Source: Magnetococcales bacterium (GTDB lineage: Bacteria > Pseudomonadota > Magnetococcia > Magnetococcales > UBA8363). Taken from it: a DNA stretch of 64,000 nucleotides. Under the pieces are notes generated by a model, which had not been told where the DNA came from, ran no database searches, and saw nothing but the letters and a program-made list of their open reading frames with translations. This document shows positions 1 to 8,272 of the stretch, piece after piece. The DNA is taken from the NCBI GenBank assembly GCA_015232865.1, contig JADFYU010000001.1, positions 118,697 through 182,696 on the forward strand, written 5' to 3'. Numbering within the stretch: position 1 is the first letter of the stretch; each line of letters begins with the position of its first letter. The position numbers and the translations under genes are program-made.

Positions 1-11
1 GAACCGAGCAT

Positions 12-692
12 ATGGTTAGCTCAAACCCACTCTCCAACTTGTTTGGAAAGTCACCCTTTAAACCTCTTCAGCAACACATGCGTCAGGCTGTCGAATGTGC
101 TGGGGAGATCCCAGGAATGTTTGAAGCATTGAACAGCGGAGATCAGGCACGAATCAAAACGATTCAGGCTCGAATTGACGAGTTGGAGAATCAAGCTGAC
201 GGGACCAAGGATCAGCTTCGCGCTCATCTGCCCAAAAGCCTGTTCATGCCCATTGATCGTCGTGATCTGCTGGAACTGCTCGACCTTCAAGACAACATTG
301 CTGACACAGCCCAGGACATTGCCGGTTTGATCTCTGACCGCAACATGGAAGTTCCCGTTGGCATGGCAGAACCGTTGGTCGCATTGGCCAAAGGGTGTGT
401 CGAAGCGTGTGACAGCGCCGCCAAAATCATCGAAGAGTTGGATGAGTTGGTTGAGATGGGATTTGGTGGACGTGAGTCGACTCGGGTTCTCGAAATGGTT
501 GACGCTCTGACCGTGACCAAAAAGAAAAATTCAGAAATGACCAAACAGCTGGTTCGCAATCTTTTCAGCCATGAAGATGAAATCAAGCCGGTTTCCGTCG
601 TTCTGTGGTATCAGATGATTAATTGGATTGGTGATCTGTCAGACGATGCAGAAAAAGTTGGTGGACGTCTGCGCCTTTTGTTGGCCCGATAA
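12..692 (+). CDS. PhoU-like phosphate transport regulator (TIGR00153/DUF47)
   Basis: An all-helical protein of 226 residues with no signal peptide or membrane segment. Length and composition (repeated acidic/basic amphipathic helices, early PFKPLQQHM segment, EDEIKPVSVVLWYQMINWIGDLSDDAE near the C-terminus) match the DUF47/TIGR00153 family, which is distantly related to PhoU. Members are typically encoded next to PiT phosphate permeases and are thought to modulate them; the next gene, 42 bp downstream, is a PiT permease, so the two very probably form an operon. The ATG lies only 11 bases from the window edge, so the promoter and any longer start cannot be seen. Family assignment is confident; the regulatory role is inferred from family and context. 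Confidence 0.9.
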   Translation: MVSSNPLSNLFGKSPFKPLQQHMRQAVECAGEIPGMFEALNSGDQARIKTIQARIDELENQADGTKDQLRAHLPKSLFMPIDRRDLLELLDLQDNIADTAQDIAGLISDRNMEVPVGMAEPLVALAKGCVEACDSAAKIIEELDELVEMGFGGRESTRVLEMVDALTVTKKKNSEMTKQLVRNLFSHEDEIKPVSVVLWYQMINWIGDLSDDAEKVGGRLRLLLAR

Positions 693-734
693 ACTAAATT
701 CACTTTGTCTTAAGAATTATTTGGAGAAAAAAGT

Positions 735-2006
735 ATGGAAATTATTCAAGAATCAGGGACAGTTTTTATATCCCTGGCAATTATTTTCGGGTTCTACATG
801 ACGTGGGGTATTGGTGCAAACGACGTTGCCAACGCCATGGGTACATCCGTTGGTTCCGGTGCTGTTACCGTAAAGCAGGCAATTATTATTGCGGCAATCT
901 TTGAATTTTTGGGTGCTTTCATTGCTGGTGGCGCGGTTACCAAGACCATTCGTAAGGGAATCATCAATCCCGATTCAATCGCCGGAACACCGGAGATTCT
1001 CGTTTATGGAATGCTGGGTGCCTTGTTGGGTGCGGCGGTTTGGTTGATGATTGCTACCGCTCGCGGTTGGCCTGTCTCCACCACCCACTCCATCGTTGGT
1101 GCGTTGGTTGGTTTTGCCATGGCCGGCATTGGAATGGATGCGGTCAACTGGAGTAAAATCACCAGCATCGTCATGTCCTGGTTGGTTTCCCCATTGATCG
1201 GTGGCGTCATTGCTTTCGTTCTGATGATGAGTATTCGTTCGTTCATTCTCAACACCGACAACCCATTCAGAAAAGCCAAGAGCCTGGGGCCGATATATGT
1301 TTTCCTGGTCGGTTTTATCGTGGTTCTGGTCAGCCTGTTCAAAGGTTTGAAACATCTTAAATTGGAGTTCAGCATCGGTGAGAGCTTCATCATCGCAACC
1401 GTTGCCGGTATTATTGTTGCCTTCGTCGGTAAAGTACTGATCGATCGGGTGCAAATGGATGAGACCGCTGACAAAGAGTTCCATTATGCCAGTGTTGAAA
1501 AAGTGTTCACCCCGATGATGGTCTTCACCGCTTGTGCCATGGCTTTTGCTCACGGTTCCAACGACGTTGCAAACGGAATCGGGCCTTTGGCTGCTGTTGT
1601 TTCCATCGTTAACTCCGGCGGTCAGGTGGCTCAAAAATCTGCGCTGCCAATCTGGATTCTGGTTCTTGGTGGTGTTGGTATCGTGGTTGGTTTGGCGACC
1701 ATGGGCTATAAAGTCATGCAGACCATCGGTACAAAAATTACCGAATTGACTCCGACTCGTGGTTATTGTGCAACCTTGGCTGCAGCTACCACCGTTGTTT
1801 TGGCTTCACGGACCGGCTTGCCAGTTTCGACGACTCATATCGCGGTTGGTGCGGTTATGGGGGTTGGTTTGGCTCGTGGTATCGGTGCCTTGGACCTTCG
1901 GGTGATCGGGAACATCGTTGTCTCCTGGGTTGTTACGCTGCCAGCGGCAGGTATCGCCTCAGCTCTGACCTTCTTCACCTTGAAAGGTATTTTCGGCGGC
2001 GGCTGA
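735..2006 (+). CDS. pit: Inorganic phosphate transporter, PiT family
   Basis: A low-affinity phosphate:cation symporter of the inner membrane, 423 residues with about ten hydrophobic helices. Both halves carry the PiT signature: TWGIGANDVANAMGTSVGSGA near the N-terminus is mirrored by AHGSNDVANGIGPLAA around residue 273. The paired WPVSTTHSIVGA and LPVSTTHIAVGA motifs follow in each half, the usual inverted duplication of the family. The start ATG has a GGAGAAA ribosome site a few bases upstream. It follows the PhoU-like gene closely and ends just before a strong hairpin terminator, so the pair is a self-contained phosphate uptake operon. Substrate (phosphate rather than sulfate) is inferred from the partner gene. 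Confidence 0.95.
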   Translation: MEIIQESGTVFISLAIIFGFYMTWGIGANDVANAMGTSVGSGAVTVKQAIIIAAIFEFLGAFIAGGAVTKTIRKGIINPDSIAGTPEILVYGMLGALLGAAVWLMIATARGWPVSTTHSIVGALVGFAMAGIGMDAVNWSKITSIVMSWLVSPLIGGVIAFVLMMSIRSFILNTDNPFRKAKSLGPIYVFLVGFIVVLVSLFKGLKHLKLEFSIGESFIIATVAGIIVAFVGKVLIDRVQMDETADKEFHYASVEKVFTPMMVFTACAMAFAHGSNDVANGIGPLAAVVSIVNSGGQVAQKSALPIWILVLGGVGIVVGLATMGYKVMQTIGTKITELTPTRGYCATLAAATTVVLASRTGLPVSTTHIAVGAVMGVGLARGIGALDLRVIGNIVVSWVVTLPAAGIASALTFFTLKGIFGGG

Positions 2007-2031
2007 TTTTATCTCCGCAGTTGAAAGCAGT

Positions 2032-2065
2032 AAAAAAAACCCCAGGTTCTCCTGGGGTTTTTTTT
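2032..2065 (+). terminator. Rho-independent terminator of the phosphate operon
   Basis: Perfect stem AAACCCCAGG / CCTGGGGTTT with loop TTCT, flanked by A8 and T8 runs. It lies 26 bp after the pit stop codon and can work in both directions. Confidence 0.9.
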
Positions 2066-2200
2066 ACATTGTATCGGCCGGCAGGGTGCACTGACTCGGA
2101 GGTGAATTCCGGTGCGGCTCACCTGAACGCCGATCTTCCAAAGCGATACTTTGATTCCCATGGTCTCATTTCTCTACTGGGTCAATTGCAAAAGCTTCAC

Positions 2201-2330
2201 CCCAGAAACGGCAGTTAAACGTGTGTGGCTGGTGCAGACATTGGTTTGTCTGGTGAATTGGAAAAAAACGCAGTCACCTGATTGGTGATAAGTCTGTGTT
2301 CCGAAGCAAATCAACATTTTATAGGATAAA
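2201..2330 (+). repeat. Decayed copy of the 163-bp palindromic element
   Basis: Begins CCCAGAAACGGCAGTT, then follows the right-arm sequence of the family (TTGGTTTGTCTGGTGAATTGG) and a loop-like GTCACCTGATTGGTGAT. The distal part is scrambled. No target duplication is visible. The intact copy that follows appears to have inserted into this older material. Confidence 0.6.
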
Positions 2331-2493
2331 CCTAGATTCGGCAGTTGTAAGCACGCAATCGGCACAACCTCTTGATTCACCTGGCAAACTAGAAAAAAGT
2401 CTCATCACCAATAAGGTGACTTCGATTTTTTCTAGTTCACCAGATAAACCAATATGTTGCACCGCTTACGCACTTCCAACTGCCGAATCTAGG
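2331..2493 (-). mobile_element. 163-bp palindromic MITE, copy A (TSD ATAAA)
   Basis: Near-intact non-coding element. Ends are a perfect 17-bp inverted repeat, CCTAGATTCGGCAGTTG. Each arm is 79 bases and the loop is AATAA. ATAAA is present immediately on both sides (2326-2330 and 2494-2498), a 5-bp target duplication. The strand given here and for the other copies is the one on which arm mismatches become G-U wobbles. For this copy it is sense with parA, whose 3' end lies 134 bp away. It carries no ORF of its own, so mobility would need a transposase supplied in trans. Confidence 0.9.
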
Positions 2494-2498
2494 ATAAA

Positions 2499-2536
2499 CC
2501 AATCTGTTGTGCTGCGATCTTCCAACTGTCGAGTTC
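2499..2536 (+). repeat. Right-arm remnant of the palindromic element
   Basis: CCAATCTGTTGTGCTGCG followed by TTCCAACTGTCG matches the right arm of the family. Joined across copy A to the GGATAAA at 2324-2330 it rebuilds a right-arm stretch, so copy A seems nested in an older element. Confidence 0.6.
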
Positions 2537-2544
2537 CAAAAACA

Positions 2545-2585
2545 AAAAGGACGATCCCCTCGATTGGTGAGAGGATCGTCCTTTT
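2545..2585 (-). terminator. Terminator of the parA-like gene
   Basis: Stem AAAAGGACGATCC / GGATCGTCCTTTT with a further CTC/GAG pairing and loop GATTGGT. It lies 42 bp past the stop codon on the minus strand. Symmetric A and T runs mean it could act on both strands. Confidence 0.85.
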
Positions 2586-2626
2586 CTTACAATCTGTTGC
2601 AGATGTTTTGGAACCGTTCAGATAGC

Positions 2627-3397
2627 CTATTCTGCTTTTTTATTGGTCGGAATCCGTTTTCCTCGCTGCTGAATCTCTTTCCACAGCCCGCGGAACGAAT
2701 CCGCTTCTTGAGATTCTCTGGCATAGGTGAAAATGGGGGATCGTTTGATGCCCATGGCTTCAATAATGGTGGATTCTGGAATGGTATTGCTCAAGAAGAT
2801 CGGATGTTTACTGTGAACACTGTTGGTCACCACCCGATGAATTGGTTTGTTGGGGTTGACCATGTTGAAAAAGGGGATGACCTGAAGTTTTTTTGTCCGT
2901 CGTTTAACCAAAAATTGTACCAATCGGTTGTAGGCCCGCAGCGACAGAGGGGTTGGAATGAGAGGGACCAAGAGTACGTCGGTTACTTTAAAGACATTCT
3001 CGGTAATGGTCGTCAATCCAGGAGGGCAATCGAGAAAGACATGGTCGTAACGATCGCGAATCGGTCGCAAAATGCGCTGGACGCCGTGAATGGGTTTGTC
3101 CTCTTTTTCCAGATATTGATCCAGATTCCGATATGAAATATCTGCGGGGAGCAGATCAAGGTTGGGGTAGCCGGTCATTTTGAGAAGATCGTCAAACTCC
3201 GGTTTTTTGCCAACCAGACTTTTTGCCCCGCCCTTGACTTTGGGTTTGACGCAGAGGTAATAGCTGGTCCCACCCTGGGGATCAAGATCCCAGATCATGG
3301 TTCTTGCACCAGCGGCCGCTGAAAGATATGCCAGGTTGACGGAGGTGGTGGTTTTGCCGACACCGCCCTTGATATTGTAGACGGAATAAATTTTCAT
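2627..3397 (-). CDS. Orphan ParA/MinD-type ATPase
   Basis: A cytosolic 256-residue P-loop ATPase of the ParA/Soj family. The deviant Walker A KGGVGKTTT is at residues 11-19, with the signature Lys preceding the second Gly. The A' motif is DLDPQGGTS and the Walker B-like strand is VFLDCPPG. ParA proteins usually form ATP-dependent gradients on DNA to position cargo. No parB or parS-like partner is visible, and the neighbours are an rnfH gene (divergent) and the phosphate operon. The cargo is therefore unknown: chromosome, chemoreceptor, pilus or other. The C-terminal tail is Lys-rich (IPTNKKAE), possibly DNA-binding. Family is certain; function is not. Confidence 0.85.
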   Translation of the reverse strand: MKIYSVYNIKGGVGKTTTSVNLAYLSAAAGARTMIWDLDPQGGTSYYLCVKPKVKGGAKSLVGKKPEFDDLLKMTGYPNLDLLPADISYRNLDQYLEKEDKPIHGVQRILRPIRDRYDHVFLDCPPGLTTITENVFKVTDVLLVPLIPTPLSLRAYNRLVQFLVKRRTKKLQVIPFFNMVNPNKPIHRVVTNSVHSKHPIFLSNTIPESTIIEAMGIKRSPIFTYARESQEADSFRGLWKEIQQRGKRIPTNKKAE

Positions 3398-3748
3398 AGA
3401 AGCTATACTTTCCTTGATTCAAACGTGACCCAATCACAGAATGAGCAAACACCGCCCATTTAATTTACAAACTATAAAGGCTTTGTTCGTTGAAAGAAAG
3501 GCGATAATGCGACTATTATCCTGGAAAGATCGATTATAAGAGGGGGTAGAGCGCCATCCATTGATTTTCATGATGGATAAATAAAGTGTAAGTCACTGGA
3601 TTGGCAGTGATCTTTTCTTGTTATTCGCTGGATTAAGTCAGCAGGTTGTGTGCGGTCGGTCGCTTTTTCCGGCTTTATTTGTTTTGATCTGGTTTTGTCG
3701 GGCGAAGTAGCGACCTTGTGTTTATATTTACTTGGGAGAGTTGTTTCC
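3398..3748. other. Intergenic region between divergent parA-like and rnfH genes
   Basis: 350 bp with no convincing gene. It should hold both promoters, but no strong -35/-10 pair stands out. A small hairpin (TCACTG / CAGTGA, 3593-3610) followed by TCTTTTCTT could be a weak terminator or attenuator ahead of rnfH. Confidence 0.4.
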
Positions 3749-4249
3749 ATGAAGATAGCCGTAGCCTACGCCGAAGCAAGCAAACAGGTGGTGTTGAATG
3801 TCGATTTGAATGAAGGGGAGACCGTGCTGGATGCGGTCAACAAATCCGGGATGTTGAATAAATTTCCCAACATCAACCTGGAGAGTTGCAAACTGGGAAT
3901 TTGGGGAAAAATAGTCGAGGCTGATCGTGTTTTAACAGAGGGCGAACGGGTGGAGATCTACCGACCGGCTCTCGGAAAGCCGGTGAAAAAGAGCCGTCCG
4001 GCTAAAGCTCCGGCTGTTGCAAACAAAGAGAGTGTTGCGTCGGACCCATCAAAAGCGGATAAAATGGCCGCCATAAAAGCCAAGGTTGCGGCGGCCAAAG
4101 CCAAAAAGGCCGGTACGACAACGGCTGAATCGGAGCCTGTCGCTGTTGTCTCCGGCAGCGAGGCCGAAGAGAAGGCGGCCAAGATTGCCGCCATAAAAGC
4201 CAAGGTAGCGGCGGCCAAAGCGCGCAAGGCTGCGGCGTCTCAGTCGTAG
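3749..4249 (+). CDS. rnfH: RnfH family (UPF0125) ubiquitin-fold protein with Ala/Lys-rich tail
   Basis: The first ~80 residues match the beta-grasp RnfH/RatB family: VAYAEASKQVVLNVDLNEGETV, then GIWGKIVEADRVLTEGERVEIYRP. RnfH is often found with RatA or the Rnf complex, and its biochemical role is unsettled. The ATG is chosen because GGGAG lies 11 bases upstream and the family starts here; an upstream in-frame start would add 33 unrelated residues. Unusually, residues ~85-166 are an Ala/Lys-rich tail with two near-identical copies of AAIKAKVAAAKAxKA separated by a Glu/Ser linker. The copies are also almost identical at DNA level, a recent duplication. No ratA or rnf genes are adjacent. Confidence 0.85.
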   Translation: MKIAVAYAEASKQVVLNVDLNEGETVLDAVNKSGMLNKFPNINLESCKLGIWGKIVEADRVLTEGERVEIYRPALGKPVKKSRPAKAPAVANKESVASDPSKADKMAAIKAKVAAAKAKKAGTTTAESEPVAVVSGSEAEEKAAKIAAIKAKVAAAKARKAAASQS

Positions 4250-4308
4250 GCTGTTGGTTTTTTTTTTTTTGACGAATCGTTCTCTGTTGGCTGGGATTGA
4301 CCTCTTCA

Positions 4309-5061
4309 GTGTCTCGTTTTCAACTGATTCTCGAATATGACGGCAGTCTGTTTTGGGGCTGGCAGATACAGCCGGCCGGTTTGACGGTTCAGGGCGTTCT
4401 GGAGTCGGCTCTGGCTCGACTTTTTGGTCGGCCCATCACCTTGATCGGTGCTGGGCGTACCGATTCCGGCGTTCATGCGACGGCTCAGGTTGCTCACTTC
4501 GATACACCTGTGGATCGTCCTGAAAGAGAAATAGTCCGGGCCTTGAACGCCTTGACTCCCGATGGGGTGTCGATCTTGTCGGCAAAACGGGTTTCCGCAG
4601 AATTTCATGCCCGCTATTCGGCCTGTTATCGGGAGTACCAATACCGGATTTTTCTCCGGCAAGAGCCGCCTGCACTGGATCGAAACCGGGTCTGGCACCA
4701 TCCGCGATCGTTGGATGTGGCTGCTATGCAAAAGGCCGGCTCCTATCTGGTGGGCACCCATGATTTTTCAGCCTTCAGAGCCGCCTCCTGTTCGGCTCCC
4801 AATCCGGTCCGAACCCTTTCGAAATTACAGTGGCAGATGGAGGCGGATGGCTACACCCTGGTTCTTACGGTCGGGGCCAACGCTTTTTTGTACCATATGG
4901 TTCGCAATCTGGTCGGGAGCCTGGTCAAGGTCGGGTTGGGTAGTTGGCCGCCGATTCGTATCCATGAGATCTTGCACAGCCGGGATCGAACGCAAGCCGG
5001 ACCCATGGCACCGGCTTGCGGGCTTTTTCTGACCAAGGTTTCCTATCCAAACCCGATTTAG
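4309..5061 (+). CDS. truA: tRNA pseudouridine(38-40) synthase TruA
   Basis: Isomerises uridines 38-40 of the tRNA anticodon arm to pseudouridine. The catalytic motif GAGRTDSGVHA holds the nucleophilic Asp (residue 52 from the GTG start). Other family blocks are FHARYSACYREYQYRI, GTHDFSAFRA and NAFLYHMVRNLVGSLVKVG. Length of about 250 residues is typical. There is no ATG. GTG 4309 has GGGA about 12 bases upstream; TTG 4297, four codons earlier, is possible but overlaps that motif. A long T run (about 4257-4270) separates it from rnfH. Confidence 0.95.
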   Translation: MSRFQLILEYDGSLFWGWQIQPAGLTVQGVLESALARLFGRPITLIGAGRTDSGVHATAQVAHFDTPVDRPEREIVRALNALTPDGVSILSAKRVSAEFHARYSACYREYQYRIFLRQEPPALDRNRVWHHPRSLDVAAMQKAGSYLVGTHDFSAFRAASCSAPNPVRTLSKLQWQMEADGYTLVLTVGANAFLYHMVRNLVGSLVKVGLGSWPPIRIHEILHSRDRTQAGPMAPACGLFLTKVSYPNPI

Positions 5062-5115
5062 CACACTTCCAGAACAATGCATTGTTTTTTCACCTTTTTT
5101 GATAGGGACCATCAG

Positions 5116-5952
5116 ATGAGCCGTTTTATCAAAGAATCCGTTCAGGTTCTCGACCTGATTTCCTGGGTTTTGACTGCCCTTTTTTTCTGTGGATCAGCGG
5201 TCTATTTCGGAGGAGATCTTTTTAACTCATTTTTGGGTGCCATGGGTGTGGTTTTGATCATGTTTTTGGTGGGAACCTCTGTTGAGGTCATCATTGAGAC
5301 CATGAAAAATGTTCCGGGAATCGGCACCTTGACCGGATTTTTGACCAATGGACCGGAGGCGTTGGTGGTCATCGTCGGGTTGATCGGTGGAGACATCCTG
5401 TTTGCTTCGTCTACCCCGCTGGGGTCCAATTTCATGAACCCCATGCTACTGATGATTGCCGCCTTGTTGGCCAAAAGAATGGGGGCGGTATGGAAGGTCT
5501 GTCCGATCTATTTTTCCATTTCCATGTTGGTCACGATTGTTTTGGCAGGCGGTTTTTATTTAATTCAGGAAGGGGATTATTGGCTTTGGCTTGCGATTCT
5601 CCTTCCGACCTCCGTTTTGCTCTTTTTTAAACGGCCTCCTGAGGCGAACAACGAGCAGGATGAGGATCTGTCTATTGCCAAGATCTGGCTGTGGCCTGCG
5701 GCAGTGGTTTTGGTGGTTTCAGGATATTTTTTGGACCCGGTTGTCGGATATGCCTCCGACTCCTCTCAGGTGCCAAAAGGGGTGATCGGCTTTGTCGTTT
5801 TGTCCATTCTGACCAGTTGGCCGGAATTCAAATCGGTTCTGGCCCTGTTGCGTCGGGATATGGCTTTGGCGTCGGTGTTGAATATCGTCGTCAGCAATCT
5901 GACCAATCTTTGGCTGGCTTCTGGAGGTGTTGTGATATACTTGCTTCTGTAG
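5116..5952 (+). CDS. Sodium/calcium exchanger-like membrane protein
   Basis: An integral membrane protein of about 278 residues with roughly ten hydrophobic helices in two related halves. The first half has GTSVEVIIETM followed by NGPEALVVIVGLIGGDILFAS and TPLGSNFMNPML; the second has LTSWPEFKSVLALL and VLNIVVSNLTNLWLA. These resemble the alpha-repeats of the Ca2+/cation antiporter (CaCA) superfamily, in which acidic residues of GT/S-xPE and the G-SN-N motif bind cation. Both are divergent here, so substrate is uncertain. The start ATG has AGGGA 8 bases upstream; an ATG 39 bp earlier lacks one. Confidence 0.7.
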   Translation: MSRFIKESVQVLDLISWVLTALFFCGSAVYFGGDLFNSFLGAMGVVLIMFLVGTSVEVIIETMKNVPGIGTLTGFLTNGPEALVVIVGLIGGDILFASSTPLGSNFMNPMLLMIAALLAKRMGAVWKVCPIYFSISMLVTIVLAGGFYLIQEGDYWLWLAILLPTSVLLFFKRPPEANNEQDEDLSIAKIWLWPAAVVLVVSGYFLDPVVGYASDSSQVPKGVIGFVVLSILTSWPEFKSVLALLRRDMALASVLNIVVSNLTNLWLASGGVVIYLLL

Positions 5953-6009
5953 AAAACAAGGGTGTTCCACAGGAGTCCGAATCTGGGACAATGGGTTTGG
6001 GGTGATGGA

Positions 6010-7038
6010 ATGAACGATACGAATATCTTTACCCTCAAAGCGGCGATGGACCGATATTTGCGAGAGGTGTCGAGCAAACTTTCCTTGCAAGGTCAGGCGC
6101 GGGATGAGCGTTTGGCGGCCATGTTGAATAAGCGGTTGGGTGGTCAGCAGGCTTTGGAATCCATCACGCCGCTGACTTTGTCGGACTATCGGGAAAAAAG
6201 GCTGAAAGAGGCCTCCGCTGGCACGGTAGAGAAGGATTTTCTCTTTTTGGCAGCCCTTTATGATTGGGCCATTCGTCATTGGCAACTGGGTCTGAATGGT
6301 AATCCGGTTAACAGCCTTGGACGGACGGCTCTCAGTCATGGGCGGGAGCGGCGTTTGCGACCCGGAGAATCGGTGCGGTTGTTGGCGGCCTGTGATCAGC
6401 ATGTTAACCCCCTGTTGGGCTGGATCGTTCGCCTGGGTTTGGAAACCGCCCTGAGAAAAAGCGAGCTATTGGCTTTACGAGAGGGGGATGTCAATCTGCA
6501 ACAAAGAGTCGTGGTGGTTCCCAAAAGCCAGACCAAGGCTCCGCGCCCGGTTCCCCTGACTCAAGTGGCCGTAGAGATTTTTAAAGAGGTTTTGTCCCAC
6601 CGCGAACGTCCAACCGACTCCGACCTTTTGTTCTACGGGGAGTTGGGTCGGTTTGGAACCCGGAAGCCCTATGCCATCGATCGGGTTTTTCGTCAGTTGT
6701 TGCTAACGGCCCGTCTGAAGGCCTTCTGCTTCGGAGATATTCGTTTTGAGGCCATCTCCCGCCTTCGAGAGGCCGGTTGTACGGAGTTGGAGATCATCGC
6801 CATTGCCGGAACCCGCACCATTCGGGGGCGTCGTCGTCCCGAGCAGCAGTTGCCGGCACTGTTGGCCCGTTTGGATGCGTTGGAAATTGGTCTGGTTTCA
6901 TCGAAAAACCAACCCAGACAGCGAAAACAAATCTCTTCTGTGTCGAGCCAGGAGGAGGTGGAGCCTGAACCAAAAACTCGGGGAAAACGGGGTGAGCGTG
7001 GTTCCTTTGGCATTTCAATCGGGATACGAGAGCGATGA
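6010..7038 (+). CDS. Tyrosine recombinase-like protein with eroded active site
   Basis: Fold and order match phage integrase/XerC-type recombinases: an N-terminal SAM-like core-binding region (residues ~5-100) then the catalytic domain. The first Arg is present in LGLETALRKSELLALREGD and the beta-hairpin Lys in VVVPKSQTKAPRPVPL. The usual HxLR-H box reads FGDIRFEAISRLREAG, so the first His is Gly and the second is Phe while Arg is kept. The C-terminal region IAGTRTIRGRRRPEQQ has no Gly-His box and no nucleophilic Tyr in the expected place. It is therefore probably catalytically dead or repurposed for DNA binding. No att repeats or phage genes flank it. The start has GGGG/TGGA just upstream. 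The stop overlaps the next gene's ATG. Confidence 0.7.
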   Translation: MNDTNIFTLKAAMDRYLREVSSKLSLQGQARDERLAAMLNKRLGGQQALESITPLTLSDYREKRLKEASAGTVEKDFLFLAALYDWAIRHWQLGLNGNPVNSLGRTALSHGRERRLRPGESVRLLAACDQHVNPLLGWIVRLGLETALRKSELLALREGDVNLQQRVVVVPKSQTKAPRPVPLTQVAVEIFKEVLSHRERPTDSDLLFYGELGRFGTRKPYAIDRVFRQLLLTARLKAFCFGDIRFEAISRLREAGCTELEIIAIAGTRTIRGRRRPEQQLPALLARLDALEIGLVSSKNQPRQRKQISSVSSQEEVEPEPKTRGKRGERGSFGISIGIRER

Positions 7039-7322
7039 ATCTGAAAAAAATGAGAGTGAACCTCTGGTACCTGGGCGCCTTTGTTTGGGGGGGGATGAGT
7101 TTGGTGCTGCTGGATGCCCATTTTAGGGTCAGCGGGGGAAGCCAGTGGGAGGAGATGTGGTTTCTCTGCTCCTTGTTCTGGTTCCAATTCGGCTTTGGCC
7201 GGGTTTTTGTCTCCCTGATGAAAAGACGTTTTTTCCAGATTAAAGATCAACTGCTCATGGCCTTGATTCCGCCCGTCCTGCTTTATATCCTGATCGCCCC
7301 CTCTATCTTTAAAAAAAACTAA
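7035..7322 (+). CDS. Small membrane protein, unknown function
   Basis: 95 residues with hydrophobic stretches at about 11-26, 41-60 and 72-88, so two or three transmembrane helices, and a basic loop RRFFQIKDQ between them. ATG overlaps the recombinase-like stop in an ATGA arrangement, indicating translational coupling. No family is recognised. It ends 13 bp before miaA, so all three genes may be cotranscribed. Confidence 0.65.
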   Translation: MNLKKMRVNLWYLGAFVWGGMSLVLLDAHFRVSGGSQWEEMWFLCSLFWFQFGFGRVFVSLMKRRFFQIKDQLLMALIPPVLLYILIAPSIFKKN

Positions 7323-7335
7323 TTCCGGACTATTT

Positions 7336-8250
7336 ATGAAAAACCTTCTGGCAGTGGTTGGGCCGACGGCATCGGGAAAAACCCGCTTGGGTGTGGTGTT
7401 GGCCCAAGCGTTGGCTGGTGAAATCATATCGGCCGATTCCCGACAGGTCTATCGCGGCATGGATATCGGTACAGGTAAAGATCTGACGGAGTATGGTCGA
7501 ATTCCCCACCATTTGATCGATATTGTCGAGCCGGGAGCCGAGTTCAATCTGTTTGATTATCAGCGATTGGCTTATACGGCCATTGAAGATGTTCAGGCAC
7601 GACAATTGCTTCCGGTGCTTGTCGGTGGAAGTGGTCTTTATCTGGATGCGGTTCTCAAGGGCTATCGATTGGTTCGGGTGCCGGAGAACCGGGATTTTCA
7701 TGAGCGACTCAGTCAACTGTCCTTGCCGGATTTGCAAAAGCGGCTGAAGGACGCTCGGCCTGTTTTGCATAATGTTACCGATCTGCTCGACAAACCCCGT
7801 TTGATTCGGGCTATTGAGATTGCCGAGGGAGAAAAACCCCTGTTGGCCGAGTTACCTCCTGCACCGGCACTGAAACCGTTGATATTGGGTATTCGCTGGG
7901 ATCGATCGGTTTTACGACAGCGGATTACCCAACGGTTGCAGCAGCGTCTGGATGCAGGAATGGTGGATGAGGTGAAACGGCTGCTGGCGAGGGGGGTCGG
8001 CCATGATCGGCTTTCGTTTTATGGTTTGGAATATCGCTTCATCTCATCCTTTCTGAAGGGTGATTTGGATCAAACCACTTTTTTTGAGTCACTCAACCGT
8101 GCCATCCACCAGTATGCCAAGCGGCAGGACACCTGGTTTCGGCGGATGGAGAAGCGGGGCAGTCAAATCATCTGGATCGATGGGGGAGCGGAGATGGAAT
8201 CAAAGGCGTTGGCTGTCGTAAAAGGCCAATATTTCACCCATCTAAAATAA
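7336..8250 (+). CDS. miaA: tRNA dimethylallyltransferase MiaA
   Basis: Transfers a dimethylallyl group to N6 of A37 in tRNAs reading UNN codons. The P-loop GPTASGKTRLG is at residues 9-19. It is followed by SADSRQVYRGMDIGTGK, DIVEPGAEFNLFDYQ and LVGGSGLYLDAVLKG, all diagnostic. The C-terminal half has FYGLEYRFISSFLKG and YAKRQDTWFRR, the tRNA-binding part. At 304 residues it is full length. In many proteobacteria hfq follows miaA; here it does not, and an inverted repeat ends the unit. Confidence 0.97.
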   Translation: MKNLLAVVGPTASGKTRLGVVLAQALAGEIISADSRQVYRGMDIGTGKDLTEYGRIPHHLIDIVEPGAEFNLFDYQRLAYTAIEDVQARQLLPVLVGGSGLYLDAVLKGYRLVRVPENRDFHERLSQLSLPDLQKRLKDARPVLHNVTDLLDKPRLIRAIEIAEGEKPLLAELPPAPALKPLILGIRWDRSVLRQRITQRLQQRLDAGMVDEVKRLLARGVGHDRLSFYGLEYRFISSFLKGDLDQTTFFESLNRAIHQYAKRQDTWFRRMEKRGSQIIWIDGGAEMESKALAVVKGQYFTHLK

Positions 8251-8272
8251 GCTACGGTCTGCACAGGGACTG

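Noticed and set aside
975..1634. Long antisense open frame opposite pit
   Set aside because: Shadow of the pit codon pattern; no start signal, low-complexity His/Asn/Gln composition, no family resemblance.
4257..4270. Poly-T run after rnfH as an intrinsic terminator
   Set aside because: No GC-rich stem precedes the T run; it could equally be slippage-prone simple sequence.
6010..7038. Integrase as the marker of a prophage or genomic island
   Set aside because: No tRNA gene, att-type direct repeats or phage genes nearby; the active site is degraded and flanks are housekeeping genes.
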